Assembly: GCA_021784595.1 (NCBI GenBank)
Contig: JAJYHT010000055.1
Span: 62,001-126,000, forward strand
DNA from: Bacillota bacterium
GTDB lineage: Bacteria > Bacillota > Sulfobacillia > Sulfobacillales > Sulfobacillaceae
Length of the DNA: 64,000 nucleotides
Reading direction: 5' to 3'
Of the stretch, positions 25,219 through 34,563 are shown piece after piece. Position 1 is the stretch's first letter. Each line of letters begins with the position of its first letter. The position numbers were made by a program, and so were the translations under genes. The notes beneath the pieces were generated by a model that saw only the letters and a program-made list of their open reading frames with translations, was not told the origin of the DNA and ran no database searches.

Positions 25219-26341
25219 TGCCGTGACAGACCTCCAAAACGGCGTCCATCAGTACGCGAGCCCCAGCCGTAGTCCCGTTAGGGTGACTGTGCACGGCGCT
25301 TCCAGCGTTGATCACGATGTCATAACCAAAATCTTCGATTAGCTGAGAGACCAGTCCCGCATGGATGCCGGCCGAAGGACCGGAGATCACTTCAGGGAAG
25401 CGACCAGGCTCTTGAAGGCGGCGATGGATGGCAAGAGCATCCGGCCGCGCTATAGCCACGCTACCATAGGGGGAGGGGAATAGCACAATGTCGGCTCCCG
25501 CCAGACGCGGCAAAAGACCTAACAAAATGTCAGGAGAGACTCCCCAAGCATGGGGGCCTATGATGCCACCGGAAAAGGCGGGATGGGCGATAAAGGGAAC
25601 GTCAATTTTTTCTCGCCGCAATTCGACTAGGATATCTAGTCCGGTGACAAAGGGTGCTATGAGAAAGCTATCAGCCCCGGCCTCTAATGCGCGTTTGGCG
25701 TTGTCCCGCATCTGTGCGGGAGTGCCGGTAAGATTTGGCGCATATAGCCCTAACTGACCCGTTCGTTGGGCACGTTCAGCCAATATTTGGCGGGTTAGAC
25801 GAATACGCTCCAACAATGGCGCCTGTTCGTCATTGAAGTAAATTTCATCATCCTTCACCCAATCTACGCCGCCGTCAATTTGCTGCTGAAAAGCCTCTTG
25901 AAACTCCTCCAGTGTGGCCCCATTTTCTCTTTTGAAAATTGACATCACAAAAGGACGATGGTGCACGCCAAATTTTGCCCGCAGTCCTGGCACTCCATGG
26001 CTCGGGCCAGGAAACTGCCGAGCATACTCGTCTGGCAATTCCAAGTTGACCAGCCGAATTTGTCCATCTAAAGACAATTTGCCAAAAACTACCGTCAGCA
26101 AGGAAGCCATCGAGGGTTTTAGATTTCTTACAGGATATTTGATGCTAAAACGGCCAACGTCCTGCCTCTCGCAGGAAATATCGCCGACTTCTCCCCGAAA
26201 TTCCAGCAATGACTTTTGCCGCGCGGGATTGATGTCATTCCAAGATCCAATCGTCATCCCGATTGCGATAGAGTGGGCGCGTTCTGCTAAATTTTCAGCC
26301 CAAGGCACTTCGTAAGTAGCGACAACAACTGGATTGTTCAT
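25211..26341 (-). CDS. mtnW: 2,3-diketo-5-methylthiopentyl-1-phosphate enolase (RuBisCO-like protein)
   Basis: Type IV RuBisCO-like enolase of methionine salvage, 376 residues. The active-site region GGVDWVKDDEIYFND contains the activating Lys position and the metal-binding Asp/Glu. FIAHPAFSGG, and the phosphate-binding loops INAGSAVHSHPNGTTAG and IVLFPSPYGSV, are also present. The N-terminal domain is compact, so the protein is somewhat shorter than the Bacillus enzyme. Start ATG has GGAGGG six bases upstream. It is the first gene of the riboswitch-controlled operon. Carbon fixation is not expected, because RLP family members of this type act as enolases. Confidence 0.93.
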   Translation of the reverse strand: MNNPVVVATYEVPWAENLAERAHSIAIGMTIGSWNDINPARQKSLLEFRGEVGDISCERQDVGRFSIKYPVRNLKPSMASLLTVVFGKLSLDGQIRLVNLELPDEYARQFPGPSHGVPGLRAKFGVHHRPFVMSIFKRENGATLEEFQEAFQQQIDGGVDWVKDDEIYFNDEQAPLLERIRLTRQILAERAQRTGQLGLYAPNLTGTPAQMRDNAKRALEAGADSFLIAPFVTGLDILVELRREKIDVPFIAHPAFSGGIIGPHAWGVSPDILLGLLPRLAGADIVLFPSPYGSVAIARPDALAIHRRLQEPGRFPEVISGPSAGIHAGLVSQLIEDFGYDIVINAGSAVHSHPNGTTAGARVLMDAVLEVCHGNA

Positions 26342-26356
26342 AGTGGCCCTCCAATT

Positions 26357-26500
26357 AAAAAAACTGCAACCAGAGAGACTGCAGAATCAAGGTCTCTCCC
26401 ATCTCCCGGCACTTGGCCGGCGGAATTGGCACCGCACTGCTAATGCAAGTCGGTTGCCCAGGTGTCATCGGGCCGTTCCCTCCACCTGTCTCGATAAGAG
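26357..26500 (-). promoter_or_regulatory. SAM-I (S-box) riboswitch with terminator, controlling mtnWXBD
   Basis: Read on the minus strand, the aptamer (26394-26500) begins CTCTTATCGAGACAGGTGGA and follows the S-box consensus: GGAACGGCCCGATGA, CCTGGGCAACC, GCGGTGCCAATTCC, a CCGGC/GCCGG arm, and closure by GATGGGAG pairing with CTCTTATC. Downstream, GAGAGAC/GTCTCTC and CTGCA/TGCAG pairings precede seven T residues (26357-26363), the expected terminator arm. High SAM should end transcription before mtnW. Confidence 0.92.
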
Positions 26501-26519
26501 TTTGTATGTAATTGTAATT

Positions 26520-26549
26520 AGGATATCGGTAATCATCCGCAATTGTCAA
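26520..26549 (-). promoter_or_regulatory. Sigma-A-type promoter of the mtn operon
   Basis: On the minus strand TTGACA (26544-26549) and TATCCT (26520-26525) are separated by 18 bases, about 20 bases before the S-box aptamer begins. Confidence 0.65.
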
Positions 26550-26578
26550 TGGATTGACACACCAGGGGCGGCTTGGGA

Positions 26579-27805
26579 TCAACTGGCTTGTTCTTTGTTT
26601 GACTCTACGGATCGTTCTTCACGAGTCTCCCAATAGACCACTCCCATGGCGACTACCTGCAAGACGGCAATAATCCAAAAGCCTAAGCCTAAAGATCCGT
26701 AGCCTGCCACTACGCCCAATAGCATAGGACCAAAGGTGCCTGAAAGATCAAACGACGATTGCGCCAACGTATTGGCCGGCACCAGTTGCGATTTATCCAC
26801 ATTGGCCGCTATGCGCATTGTGACCAGTGGAAACAAAACCGCATGAGGCCAGCCTAAGAGCCAAAATCCTAGCGTGAATACCAGTAGATTAGGCGCCCAA
26901 CCCATCAAAACGAGTCCCACTGCCCCGATGCCCAAGGCCCAAAAAATCCAGGTGGCTTTTTTGCTCAGTTGTTGTTTGCGAGCAAAGCGGGAAATCACCA
27001 AGCGTCCCAACAATGACACCACAAAAAAGCTGGTTAATACCAATTCGACGCCAACATAGGGCAAATGAAAATGTTCTTTGATGTCAATACCGCCATAGGT
27101 CATGGCCGCCGCAAATGACAAGTTGAACAAGAACAGCGACCAAAAGCTGTTCATGTAAATTCGATTGCGCCACAAAGCTTTCATCGTAGGCAACAGATCG
27201 ATTCGGCGAGATGTTTCCTTGCCCTCCGTCAGACGACGGGCAATAACTGCTTGATACCGGATCATCGCGAGCAGCCCGAGTATGGAAAAGACCAGCAACA
27301 AGACGTATAAGCCCCGTAGTGGGAAGTGGGTAAGAATCAAGGTGCCAATCACTGGAGCCACCACCAGGCTGGAAGACAGGGATAGGGAGTAATAGCTCAA
27401 GTTGCGTTCCCGCTGATCTGGCGTGGACAGACCTCCCATTAGCGACAACAGATGGGGCATCACTAATGCGGTCGACACGCCAGAAAATGCGACCGCAAAG
27501 AGAAATTCTGCAAAATTATGGCTGAACAGCATAATCACCACGGATATTGTCAGCAAAACAAAACCTATCGTCATAATCCGCGGCACCTTTGATAAAGGCA
27601 CACTGGCACTATAACCGAACCGCACCAATAAGGTGACAATGGCATACACCGAAGTGACCAAGCCGATTTCCGTTAAACGCGCTCCCAATGTGTGCGCGAA
27701 CAGCGGGTTGTTGGATTGCATCATGGAGGAATCGGCACGAGCTAAAAACGTCAAAATTAAAATCAACCACACTAAGGTGGTTGCGCCAACGGCCTTGCGC
27801 GTCAT
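26579..27805 (-). CDS. MFS transporter
   Basis: 408-residue major facilitator protein with about twelve membrane segments, an N-terminal half ending at a cytoplasmic loop (RYQAVIARRLTEGKETSRRI) and a C-terminal half with conserved GW and RF(A)RKQQ loop. No substrate can be read. Its stop is about 30 bases before the mtn promoter on the same strand, so read-through into the mtn operon is possible. A link to sulfur or amino-acid export is only suggested by position. Start ATG follows GAGGCG. Confidence 0.87.
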   Translation of the reverse strand: MTRKAVGATTLVWLILILTFLARADSSMMQSNNPLFAHTLGARLTEIGLVTSVYAIVTLLVRFGYSASVPLSKVPRIMTIGFVLLTISVVIMLFSHNFAEFLFAVAFSGVSTALVMPHLLSLMGGLSTPDQRERNLSYYSLSLSSSLVVAPVIGTLILTHFPLRGLYVLLLVFSILGLLAMIRYQAVIARRLTEGKETSRRIDLLPTMKALWRNRIYMNSFWSLFLFNLSFAAAMTYGGIDIKEHFHLPYVGVELVLTSFFVVSLLGRLVISRFARKQQLSKKATWIFWALGIGAVGLVLMGWAPNLLVFTLGFWLLGWPHAVLFPLVTMRIAANVDKSQLVPANTLAQSSFDLSGTFGPMLLGVVAGYGSLGLGFWIIAVLQVVAMGVVYWETREERSVESNKEQAS

Positions 27806-27889
27806 CAGATTCGCCTCATTCTAGTTCAACACTTTACATAATAATTATACAACGCTTGTCCATAGGCCGGCAGAACCATAAGGGATATT

Positions 27890-29500
27890 CTATGCAGACT
27901 GAAAAGGCATTCCTGCTGCCTCAAGGAATATTTGGTGGTACAAGTTCATTGTTCGGGTCATGTCGAATTGCCACGCAACCCGTAAGTAGGCAGCATGTCC
28001 CAGAGTGGTAAGCAACAGAGGGTTTTCATCCAATTGTCCCAAGGCTTTTAAGTATGAGTTTATGTCGGAGGGATCCGCGATAAGAAATCCAGTGGATGAG
28101 GTGACCACCTCTTTTGTTGCGCCAAGATCTGGGGCTATCACGGTGCGGCCTTGGGCCATTGCTTCCAAAACGACCAGCGGAAGGCCCTCGTAATTGCTAG
28201 TCAACAAGATAGCATGGCTTTTTTGATACCAAAGGCTCATCGCTTCTGGATCCGCTGCGCCATGCAGCACAATTGCAGATTCCAAGCGGGCACGCTTTAT
28301 GCCTTGCTGCAGCTCGCCCAGCAGCGGACCTGTCCCCACCACGTGGATGGTGGCTCGGATTTTCATTTTTTTAAGAGATGTGCCAATCTCAAGTAAGCGC
28401 AGAGGCGCTTTTTGCGCATCGAGACGCGCCGGGTACAACAATTGCAGCCCCGCGTCTAGAGGCGGCATGGGAGTCGGTGCAGGAGGCACGGGAACGCCCA
28501 AATACACCACGGAGATTTTATGGGGTTCTACGTAATATTTTTGTATCAATTGCTGCTTCAAATCTTCACTAATCACCACGTAGTGGTCAATAAGGTTTTG
28601 GTAGCGGGAGGTGGCATAGCGAATCCAGCCGCCTCCCGGCTCCTCCAAATGGAATTGTACGATGGTGCGGATCCTAGAGTGTGACTTGATCCACGGCAAG
28701 GCATCGAATCCGACTTGAGAGTGCATAATGTACATGAGGTCAATCCGCTTGACCGACACTAAATGCTGCAACATGCGCTGACGTATCAAGTCGTCCGTTC
28801 CTAAGGAACCTAAATCCCAATACTCTTCTACATCGCCCAAGATCTTGGGCACCCATTCGTTGGTCAGGGGCTCGGTGGTCGCTAAATATATCGAAAACTG
28901 ACGCTCGTCAAGCCCTTGGATGAGTTCTAAAAGAGCTCGGTCAGCCCCGCCTCGCACTAGACCCGGAGCCACCAGCAAAACGCGAACCCGAGTTTTCCGC
29001 CATGCCTTAATCTTGACGGGTATGGTGTCCGAGAATATTGGCGCCATATCGACAGCGGAGAGATCCACCTCGGACGGTGTGACTAAAATGCCATGAGGGG
29101 CCAAACCAGGCATGGCAAGATCAGGGAGGTCAGGGAGAGCGTGATAGAGATGATGTCCTAAGACCAACACGTCAAACGCTCCGTGAGGAATCGGTTGAAA
29201 AGCCAAGTCGAGAAGTTCAGCGGTTTGTGCGGTTGGCTCGAGCTCGCGGTTCCAAAGATAAAGGATGACATGGTTGCCCGCGAGCTCTCCCGACTCTAGC
29301 GCACAGAGGTCGTCAACGTCTAAAAAGCCAATTCTTTTGCCTTGGAAGCACTTTAGCCAGGAAATTACCTGCCGGAGATAGTCCGCGGAATCATCTGGCT
29401 GGCTTGGGCGGACCCGTCCGTGGCGAAGTTGATGGGCCTCGGCCCAAGGACTATTGGTGGGTAAATTGGGATCTTCAGGAAACCATAGCCGTTTGTTCAC
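27890..29500 (-). CDS. Glycosyltransferase family 4 with extra N-terminal domain
   Basis: 536 residues. The C-terminal about 360 residues are GT4: VLLVAPGLVRGGADRALLELI, LLYPARLDAQKAPLRLLEI, IHVVGTGPLLGELQ, HAILLTSNYEGLPLVVLEAMAQGRTVIAP, and GATKEVVTSSTGFLI. The N-terminal about 160 residues (KRIGFLDVDDLCALESGELAG, HGAFDVLVLGHHLYHALPDLP, PHGILVTPSE) resemble a degenerate Rossmann or methyltransferase-like fold, but this is not certain. The start is GTG 29500 with AAGGAG twelve bases upstream. It follows the GT2 gene on the same strand by 18 bases and probably forms an operon with it. Confidence 0.88.
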   Translation of the reverse strand: MNKRLWFPEDPNLPTNSPWAEAHQLRHGRVRPSQPDDSADYLRQVISWLKCFQGKRIGFLDVDDLCALESGELAGNHVILYLWNRELEPTAQTAELLDLAFQPIPHGAFDVLVLGHHLYHALPDLPDLAMPGLAPHGILVTPSEVDLSAVDMAPIFSDTIPVKIKAWRKTRVRVLLVAPGLVRGGADRALLELIQGLDERQFSIYLATTEPLTNEWVPKILGDVEEYWDLGSLGTDDLIRQRMLQHLVSVKRIDLMYIMHSQVGFDALPWIKSHSRIRTIVQFHLEEPGGGWIRYATSRYQNLIDHYVVISEDLKQQLIQKYYVEPHKISVVYLGVPVPPAPTPMPPLDAGLQLLYPARLDAQKAPLRLLEIGTSLKKMKIRATIHVVGTGPLLGELQQGIKRARLESAIVLHGAADPEAMSLWYQKSHAILLTSNYEGLPLVVLEAMAQGRTVIAPDLGATKEVVTSSTGFLIADPSDINSYLKALGQLDENPLLLTTLGHAAYLRVAWQFDMTRTMNLYHQIFLEAAGMPFQSA

Positions 29501-29518
29501 GAGATAAGGATGCTCCTT

Positions 29519-30904
29519 CTAAAACAATATGTCGGTTGCATGGCGAAAGGCTTGATCGATAGCCTGGCCGGGTTCTAGGCCGGCACTTGACTCCGGCTGG
29601 ACCATCATGCGCCGTCCTCTTAAGGCGCGCTTGGATAAAGCGAAAACACGGTAACTGTGATAGAACAACTCATAAGCGGTATCAAATCCGATGCGTGGCG
29701 CAATGTGCCGTTTGCCGAAGTTTTTTATGGATCGCGAGAGCCGCCGTTCGGGAGTCTGACTCATGGTCTGGCGATGAGTCAGCGATTGTGTATGGAGATC
29801 CCACACCTGCACATCGGTTTTAGCCAAAATAATTGGATCGAGCTGCTCCCACCCTATGTCGGCCTGGCTTGTCGGCAGTTCACTAAAGGTAAATTGACCA
29901 CGCAATAGGCGACCCACGAGTTGTCCCTCGGATTGTAGAAATATGGCATGCAATGACGGGCGCAATTCCATGGTCAGTACAAGCTTTTCAGCAAACGCTC
30001 TATCTTCTATCCTAAGGTCTGGGGGAGCATCCCAAAACAGCAGATATTTGCCCCGCAAGAGGGATGGATGAGTAAATGGGCGTTTAGGGTCAACATCATG
30101 CACCACGGCCGCATCCGTTAAAGTTTGGTCGGCGAGGTAGCCCGAGCATACTATCGACAGGCCGGGTGCCCATTGCCGCTTGATGGCTTTCTGGCAAGGC
30201 AGGAGGTACAAGGTGGCCAGTTCGTCGCGGATTTTTTCCAGCAACTGGGTTTTGTTCTGATCGGCGCTGTTGACCATGGAGTATCCCCATCGGCGATAAA
30301 AGAACGTTTTGCCTGCGAGCCGTTGTCCCTTAAAACCATACAGCCCTATGCGCAGGTGAAATTCCCAGTCCTCGTAACCCCGGCGCATCGTTTCATTGTA
30401 TGCCAGACCCCACTGAAAGACCCGCCGATCAATAAGGCTGCAGGCATCAGCAAAGTTATCCGTTAAAAGTCGGTACAGGTTGTAAGGTTGATGAGGCACA
30501 TAAGTTTCATCGGCTCCAAACAGCACTTTGTCCTGATAGACGAACATCACCAGCGGGTCATGATGTTGGGCTTCCTGCAACGCACTGACCAATCGTGCGA
30601 TGGCGTCGTCCGATAAATAATTGTCAGCATCCAACGGAAGGATGTACTGCCCGCGGGATTGTTGAACCCCGGTGTTGCGGGCGTGGCTTAATCCCCCGTT
30701 GTCCTGGGTGACGAGCTGAAATGAATATTGGTCTTGCAACCGCCGCAACGTGGCCTTGGTGTCGGGACCCGAGCCGTCGTCCACGACAATAATCTCCATG
30801 CGCTCAGCATCGATGGTTTGAGATTTTAGCGAGTCTAGACATTCATGAAGAAAGGATCCTTGGTTGTAGCACGGGATGACTATGCTGACCATGGGATTGT
30901 TCAC
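29519..30904 (-). CDS. Glycosyltransferase family 2
   Basis: About 461 residues. A GT-A domain at the N-terminus has VSIVIPCYNQGSFLHECLDSL, IIVVDDGSGPDTKATL, NGGLSHARNTGVQQSRGQYILPLDADNYL (DxD-type metal site), and RRGYEDWEFHLRIGL. A long C-terminal extension of about 200 residues has no recognised motif. GTG 30904 was chosen over the longer frame because AGGAGG lies nine bases upstream. It transfers a sugar to an unknown acceptor and pairs with the downstream GT4. It is divergent from the polysaccharide export operon starting at 31068. Confidence 0.9.
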   Translation of the reverse strand: MNNPMVSIVIPCYNQGSFLHECLDSLKSQTIDAERMEIIVVDDGSGPDTKATLRRLQDQYSFQLVTQDNGGLSHARNTGVQQSRGQYILPLDADNYLSDDAIARLVSALQEAQHHDPLVMFVYQDKVLFGADETYVPHQPYNLYRLLTDNFADACSLIDRRVFQWGLAYNETMRRGYEDWEFHLRIGLYGFKGQRLAGKTFFYRRWGYSMVNSADQNKTQLLEKIRDELATLYLLPCQKAIKRQWAPGLSIVCSGYLADQTLTDAAVVHDVDPKRPFTHPSLLRGKYLLFWDAPPDLRIEDRAFAEKLVLTMELRPSLHAIFLQSEGQLVGRLLRGQFTFSELPTSQADIGWEQLDPIILAKTDVQVWDLHTQSLTHRQTMSQTPERRLSRSIKNFGKRHIAPRIGFDTAYELFYHSYRVFALSKRALRGRRMMVQPESSAGLEPGQAIDQAFRHATDILF

Positions 30905-31067
30905 CAAGAAGGCCTCCTGCTCTGATGTAAACTTCTCACACGATACCAAGCTTCGGGTTTCGGGTCAATTCTAGCCCACTTTTCTCATGATGACAGCAGG
31001 TTGCGACAGTCTTCGACTTGTGGCAGGATCAATGGGTCAAGATTTTTGTGCAATGATATGAGGCGCT

Positions 31068-32450
31068 ATGATTTCAAAAGAGAATTCAGGCATTACACAG
31101 CCAGTCGGACAGGGTGCTTTACTGCAACCGGAACGCTTTGCGCGTTGGGCTTGGATATGGGCGTACGCTGCCATCGTGACCACAATGGCAGTGGTTCGTT
31201 ACAGCTTGTTTGTTACTCATGGGTTTAGTCTGAGCGGGTACCTGACAGCGTTTAGTTTAATCATGCAGGGACGCGCCACCGACTTGGCGGCCCATAGCCT
31301 AACCGCATTTCTTTTTCACCAACAAGCTTGGGGACTCTGGGTTTTAGCACCGCTCGTCCAGAACTTAGGCATTGCTTTCTTGTTCTTTTTGAGTGCGATG
31401 GTGATAGGAAGTGGAGGTCTAGCGCTTTATGGGATTGGCCGGGTTTGGGGTCGAAGTTCCCGAACGGCTGCCGCTTTAAGCAGCCTCTATTTATTGTACC
31501 CTCCTTTGATAGCCGCTAATGTTTACGATTTTCACTTGACGACTTGGGCCGTACCGTTGATTTTATGGCTCGTGTGGTTTGCTGTGCGAGGACGTTGGCT
31601 GGGATTTGGGATATTGCTGCTGATCGGCACCGGCCTTGGCATATCCGTTACGGGAGCGCTCGTATTGACTGGAATAGGCCTTTTATTGCGGCGTGAGGTA
31701 TGGCGTTTTGGTCTAGTGGCCGTGCTGTTTGCCTTGGCATACTGGAGTCTCATCCATAGAGGTCTGGTGATCCCGGCATGGGCATGGCAAGGACATTTGT
31801 CTCTGCGCGTGGGCCTATATCTGTTGTGGGTGATTTTGCCCTTGCTAGCGGCGATTGCGGGGGTTATTATTCGCAAACGCAACAACATTGTCAATGGCTG
31901 GTGGGTTCCGACTGCAGCCATTGTCGTCTTTAATATTGCGCGGGGCACCGTGTCCGATACCTCACCGTTTACCGATCACAGCGCGCTCATCGGCCCATTT
32001 TTTGCATTGGCCATTTTAGCCACGGGCGAGCTGGGCGCCAAATTGGGCAAGGTGGCATTGATTTGGTCTCTGGGATGGGTGGTGCTGATGGGGGGATATC
32101 TTTATCATTCTACCTGGCGTCCTCGACCGGCCAATGTGGTGGAACTGTCATTGGCCTTGGCCAAAGTGCCTCCTACGGCCTTCTTGGTCAGCCAAAGTTA
32201 TATACTGCCTCATCGTGGAGTAACGGACCGGGACTTTCCTACTACAGCACTCTTTGGGGTCCCGATTCCTGCGGGCACGTACGTGCTGCTCAATCCCAAA
32301 GTGAGTGATGGATATAGTTCGTCTGCTGTGTTGACACAATGGCTAAATATTGCGAAGTCGCCGGGTAAAAGCCGCCTTTTATATCACAAGGCGGGGGTTT
32401 GGCTGTTTGTACTCAACCGGTCGGTGCTTCCCTCGGAGAGAAAGCGATGA
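31068..32450 (+). CDS. DUF2079-type multi-pass membrane protein (possible GT-C)
   Basis: 460 residues with about ten to twelve hydrophobic segments. The early segment with SLIMQGRATDLAAHSL and the NVYDFHLTTWAVPLILWLVWFAV block match DUF2079 proteins, often listed as predicted glycosyl- or mannosyltransferase-like membrane proteins. The last 100 residues are soluble. ATG 31068 has GAGG upstream. It is the first gene of a same-strand run leading to Wzm/Wzt, with 83 bases to the next gene. Role inferred: lipid-linked sugar transfer during polysaccharide assembly. Confidence 0.8.
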   Translation: MISKENSGITQPVGQGALLQPERFARWAWIWAYAAIVTTMAVVRYSLFVTHGFSLSGYLTAFSLIMQGRATDLAAHSLTAFLFHQQAWGLWVLAPLVQNLGIAFLFFLSAMVIGSGGLALYGIGRVWGRSSRTAAALSSLYLLYPPLIAANVYDFHLTTWAVPLILWLVWFAVRGRWLGFGILLLIGTGLGISVTGALVLTGIGLLLRREVWRFGLVAVLFALAYWSLIHRGLVIPAWAWQGHLSLRVGLYLLWVILPLLAAIAGVIIRKRNNIVNGWWVPTAAIVVFNIARGTVSDTSPFTDHSALIGPFFALAILATGELGAKLGKVALIWSLGWVVLMGGYLYHSTWRPRPANVVELSLALAKVPPTAFLVSQSYILPHRGVTDRDFPTTALFGVPIPAGTYVLLNPKVSDGYSSSAVLTQWLNIAKSPGKSRLLYHKAGVWLFVLNRSVLPSERKR

Positions 32451-32533
32451 CGGGTGGTTGAGCGGTGTCAATCCATTGAGTACAATGAGTTGAATTTGCC
32501 GGATGCAAAGGTTCAAAGAAAAGAGGGAGCGCG

Positions 32534-33355
32534 GTGCATAATGCTTCGGCACCTTGGGGGGTGCGGCAACGGGTGGTCCGACGCTTAGCGGGGGTGGGTC
32601 TATGGGTCGAATTGACCCGTAATCTCGCATCGCGCGACGTAGAGACGCGCTATAAGCACTCTTTGCTCGGATTGTATTGGGCGATTATTAACCCATTGGT
32701 GACCGCCGCCATTTTTGGCTTCGTCTTTGGCGTGATTTTTCATGTGTCGACCAAGCCCATCCCTTATGTGGTGTTTTACTTAGCAGGCCTAACCTTTTGG
32801 AATTTTTTCGCCAACGGGGTGATGTCGGCGGTGGGCAGCGTGTCCGGCAACGCCGCGTTGCTGGCAAAAATCTATTTCCCGCGGGTCGTCTTGCCCACGG
32901 CCGCGGTTTTAGCACGGTTTATCGATTTTTTGTTTTCGCTGATGGTCCTCATTGTGTTCATCATCATTTATCAAGTGCCGGTGCATTGGACAAGCCTTTG
33001 GTTGCCCGTGATTTTGGTGATGCAGATTTTCTTTACGATGGGCATCGGCTACATGGTAGCAGCGCTAAACGTGCTATACCGGGACGTGACCCAGTTGATG
33101 GGACTTTTGTTAATGGTGTGGCTTTATTTTTCCCCCGTAATGTATCGACTCTCTGGCGTGCACCAAAATTTGCAAACCATTTTACTCATTAATCCGGTGG
33201 GGACCATGATCGAATTGGAGCGCAACGTGATTTTCACCGGGCACGTGCTGCACCCCGAATACTTGTGGGTGGCTGTGGCATGGACCGGGTTTGTGTTCTT
33301 AGCTGGCATCGCTCTGTTTAAGCGGGTTGAACCGCTGTTCGCCGAGGTGATGTAA
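32534..33355 (+). CDS. wzm: ABC-2 polysaccharide export permease (Wzm/TagG type)
   Basis: 273-residue permease with six membrane spans. The N-terminal amphipathic entry LTRNLASRDVETRYKHSLLGLYWAIINPL is the hallmark of the O-antigen/teichoic-acid ABC-2 exporters. YFPRVVLPTAAVLARFIDF and INPVGTMIELERNVIF follow the family pattern. It should move lipid-linked polysaccharide across the cytoplasmic membrane with the ATPase encoded next. Start GTG has GAGGGAG upstream. Only two bases separate it from the ATPase gene. Confidence 0.92.
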   Translation: MHNASAPWGVRQRVVRRLAGVGLWVELTRNLASRDVETRYKHSLLGLYWAIINPLVTAAIFGFVFGVIFHVSTKPIPYVVFYLAGLTFWNFFANGVMSAVGSVSGNAALLAKIYFPRVVLPTAAVLARFIDFLFSLMVLIVFIIIYQVPVHWTSLWLPVILVMQIFFTMGIGYMVAALNVLYRDVTQLMGLLLMVWLYFSPVMYRLSGVHQNLQTILLINPVGTMIELERNVIFTGHVLHPEYLWVAVAWTGFVFLAGIALFKRVEPLFAEVM

Positions 33356-33357
33356 CA

Positions 33358-34563
33358 ATGGCTGAAATTCATGTGGACCATGTATGGAAACAGTTTCTGT
33401 TAAAGAAAGACCGCGCTGACAGTGTGGGGCATCTGCTGCTAAGAATGATTCCCCAAACACAGCGAAAACGTCCTAAGAGCGAGCCTTTTTGGGCATTGCG
33501 CGACATCGCCATTGATATGCCGCACGGGATTAGTTTTGGCATTGTCGGCAACAATGGATCGGGCAAGAGCACCCTATTAAAAATATTGACGCAGACCATG
33601 ACACCTACTCGCGGCTCGATCCGGGTGACGGGCAGGGTATCCGCTTTGATTGAGCTCGGGGCGGGATTTCACCCTGACTTTACCGGGCGGGAGAACGTGT
33701 ATTTGAATGGGTCCATCTTAGGTATGGGGCGTCGGGCGATTGACGCCAAAATGGAGGAGATTATCGAGTTTTCGGATATTCGTCCCTTCATCGACACCTC
33801 GGTCAAATATTACTCGTCGGGGATGCAGGCCAGGCTTGGGTTTGCCGTGGCCACCAGCGTGGATCCCGAAATTTTGATTGTGGACGAGGTGCTCGCTGTG
33901 GGCGATGAAGCATTTCAACAGCGGTGCATGGACCGCATCTTTACCATGAAGCGGCTAGGCACCAACATATTGCTGGTATCCCACGACTTGGGCTCGATCG
34001 AGCGATTGATGGATCAGGCGGTATGGATTAATCGGGGCGAGATGCAGGTGATAGGGGCGCCTCGAGATGTGGTTTTTGCCTATCGGCAGAGCATGATTGA
34101 TCAAAATGCCGGGAAAAGCGCAGAAGAGGGGGCCCAGGCTCCTGACACCCCCAATATTGCACTGCACATGGGGGAAGCGTACATCGAAACGGCTGGCCAC
34201 CGTTCGGACAGTATTCAGTCGGGAGATAGCATAAACCTGGTGGCCGAATATGAAAATCTGGGCAGTGAAGCGATTGCTGGACACTTCTCCTTTACTGTAC
34301 GCCGTCCAGATGGGCTTGAAATTCTCAGTTTGTCGACCATGCTGGATGGCGTGCCTGTATTGTTTAGCCAAGGATTAGGGCACATTCGCGCGGCACTGCC
34401 GGAGCTTTATCTGACCAGTGGACAATATGAAGTCGATGCCGCCGTATATGACGGCAACGGTCGGCGTTTAGCCGAATGGAAGGCCTTAATTCGATTTACA
34501 GTGCAAGCAATGCAACGCACGCCTGGGCTTTTGGTGCTGCCGCATCAGTGGCAGGTGAAATGA
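33358..34563 (+). CDS. wzt: ABC polysaccharide export ATPase with C-terminal Wzt-type domain
   Basis: 401 residues. The ATPase domain has Walker A GNNGSGKST, signature YYSSGMQARLGFA, Walker B EILIVDEVLAVGDE and switch SHD. It also has the LIELGAGFHPDFTGRENVYLNG block of polysaccharide exporters. From about residue 265 an immunoglobulin-like C-terminal domain (GDSINLVAEYENLG, FTVRRPDGLEILSLSTML, GQYEVDAAVYDGNGR) matches Wzt C-terminal domains, which bind the capped chain end. A chain-end-recognition export route is therefore inferred. The stop overlaps the next start as ATGA. Confidence 0.94.
   Translation: MAEIHVDHVWKQFLLKKDRADSVGHLLLRMIPQTQRKRPKSEPFWALRDIAIDMPHGISFGIVGNNGSGKSTLLKILTQTMTPTRGSIRVTGRVSALIELGAGFHPDFTGRENVYLNGSILGMGRRAIDAKMEEIIEFSDIRPFIDTSVKYYSSGMQARLGFAVATSVDPEILIVDEVLAVGDEAFQQRCMDRIFTMKRLGTNILLVSHDLGSIERLMDQAVWINRGEMQVIGAPRDVVFAYRQSMIDQNAGKSAEEGAQAPDTPNIALHMGEAYIETAGHRSDSIQSGDSINLVAEYENLGSEAIAGHFSFTVRRPDGLEILSLSTMLDGVPVLFSQGLGHIRAALPELYLTSGQYEVDAAVYDGNGRRLAEWKALIRFTVQAMQRTPGLLVLPHQWQVK

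Noticed and set aside
34476-34559. N-terminal extension of the first GT4 in the export operon
   Set aside because: It overlaps the end of wzt and lacks a ribosome site, whereas the internal ATG forms a standard ATGA overlap and starts the conserved fold.
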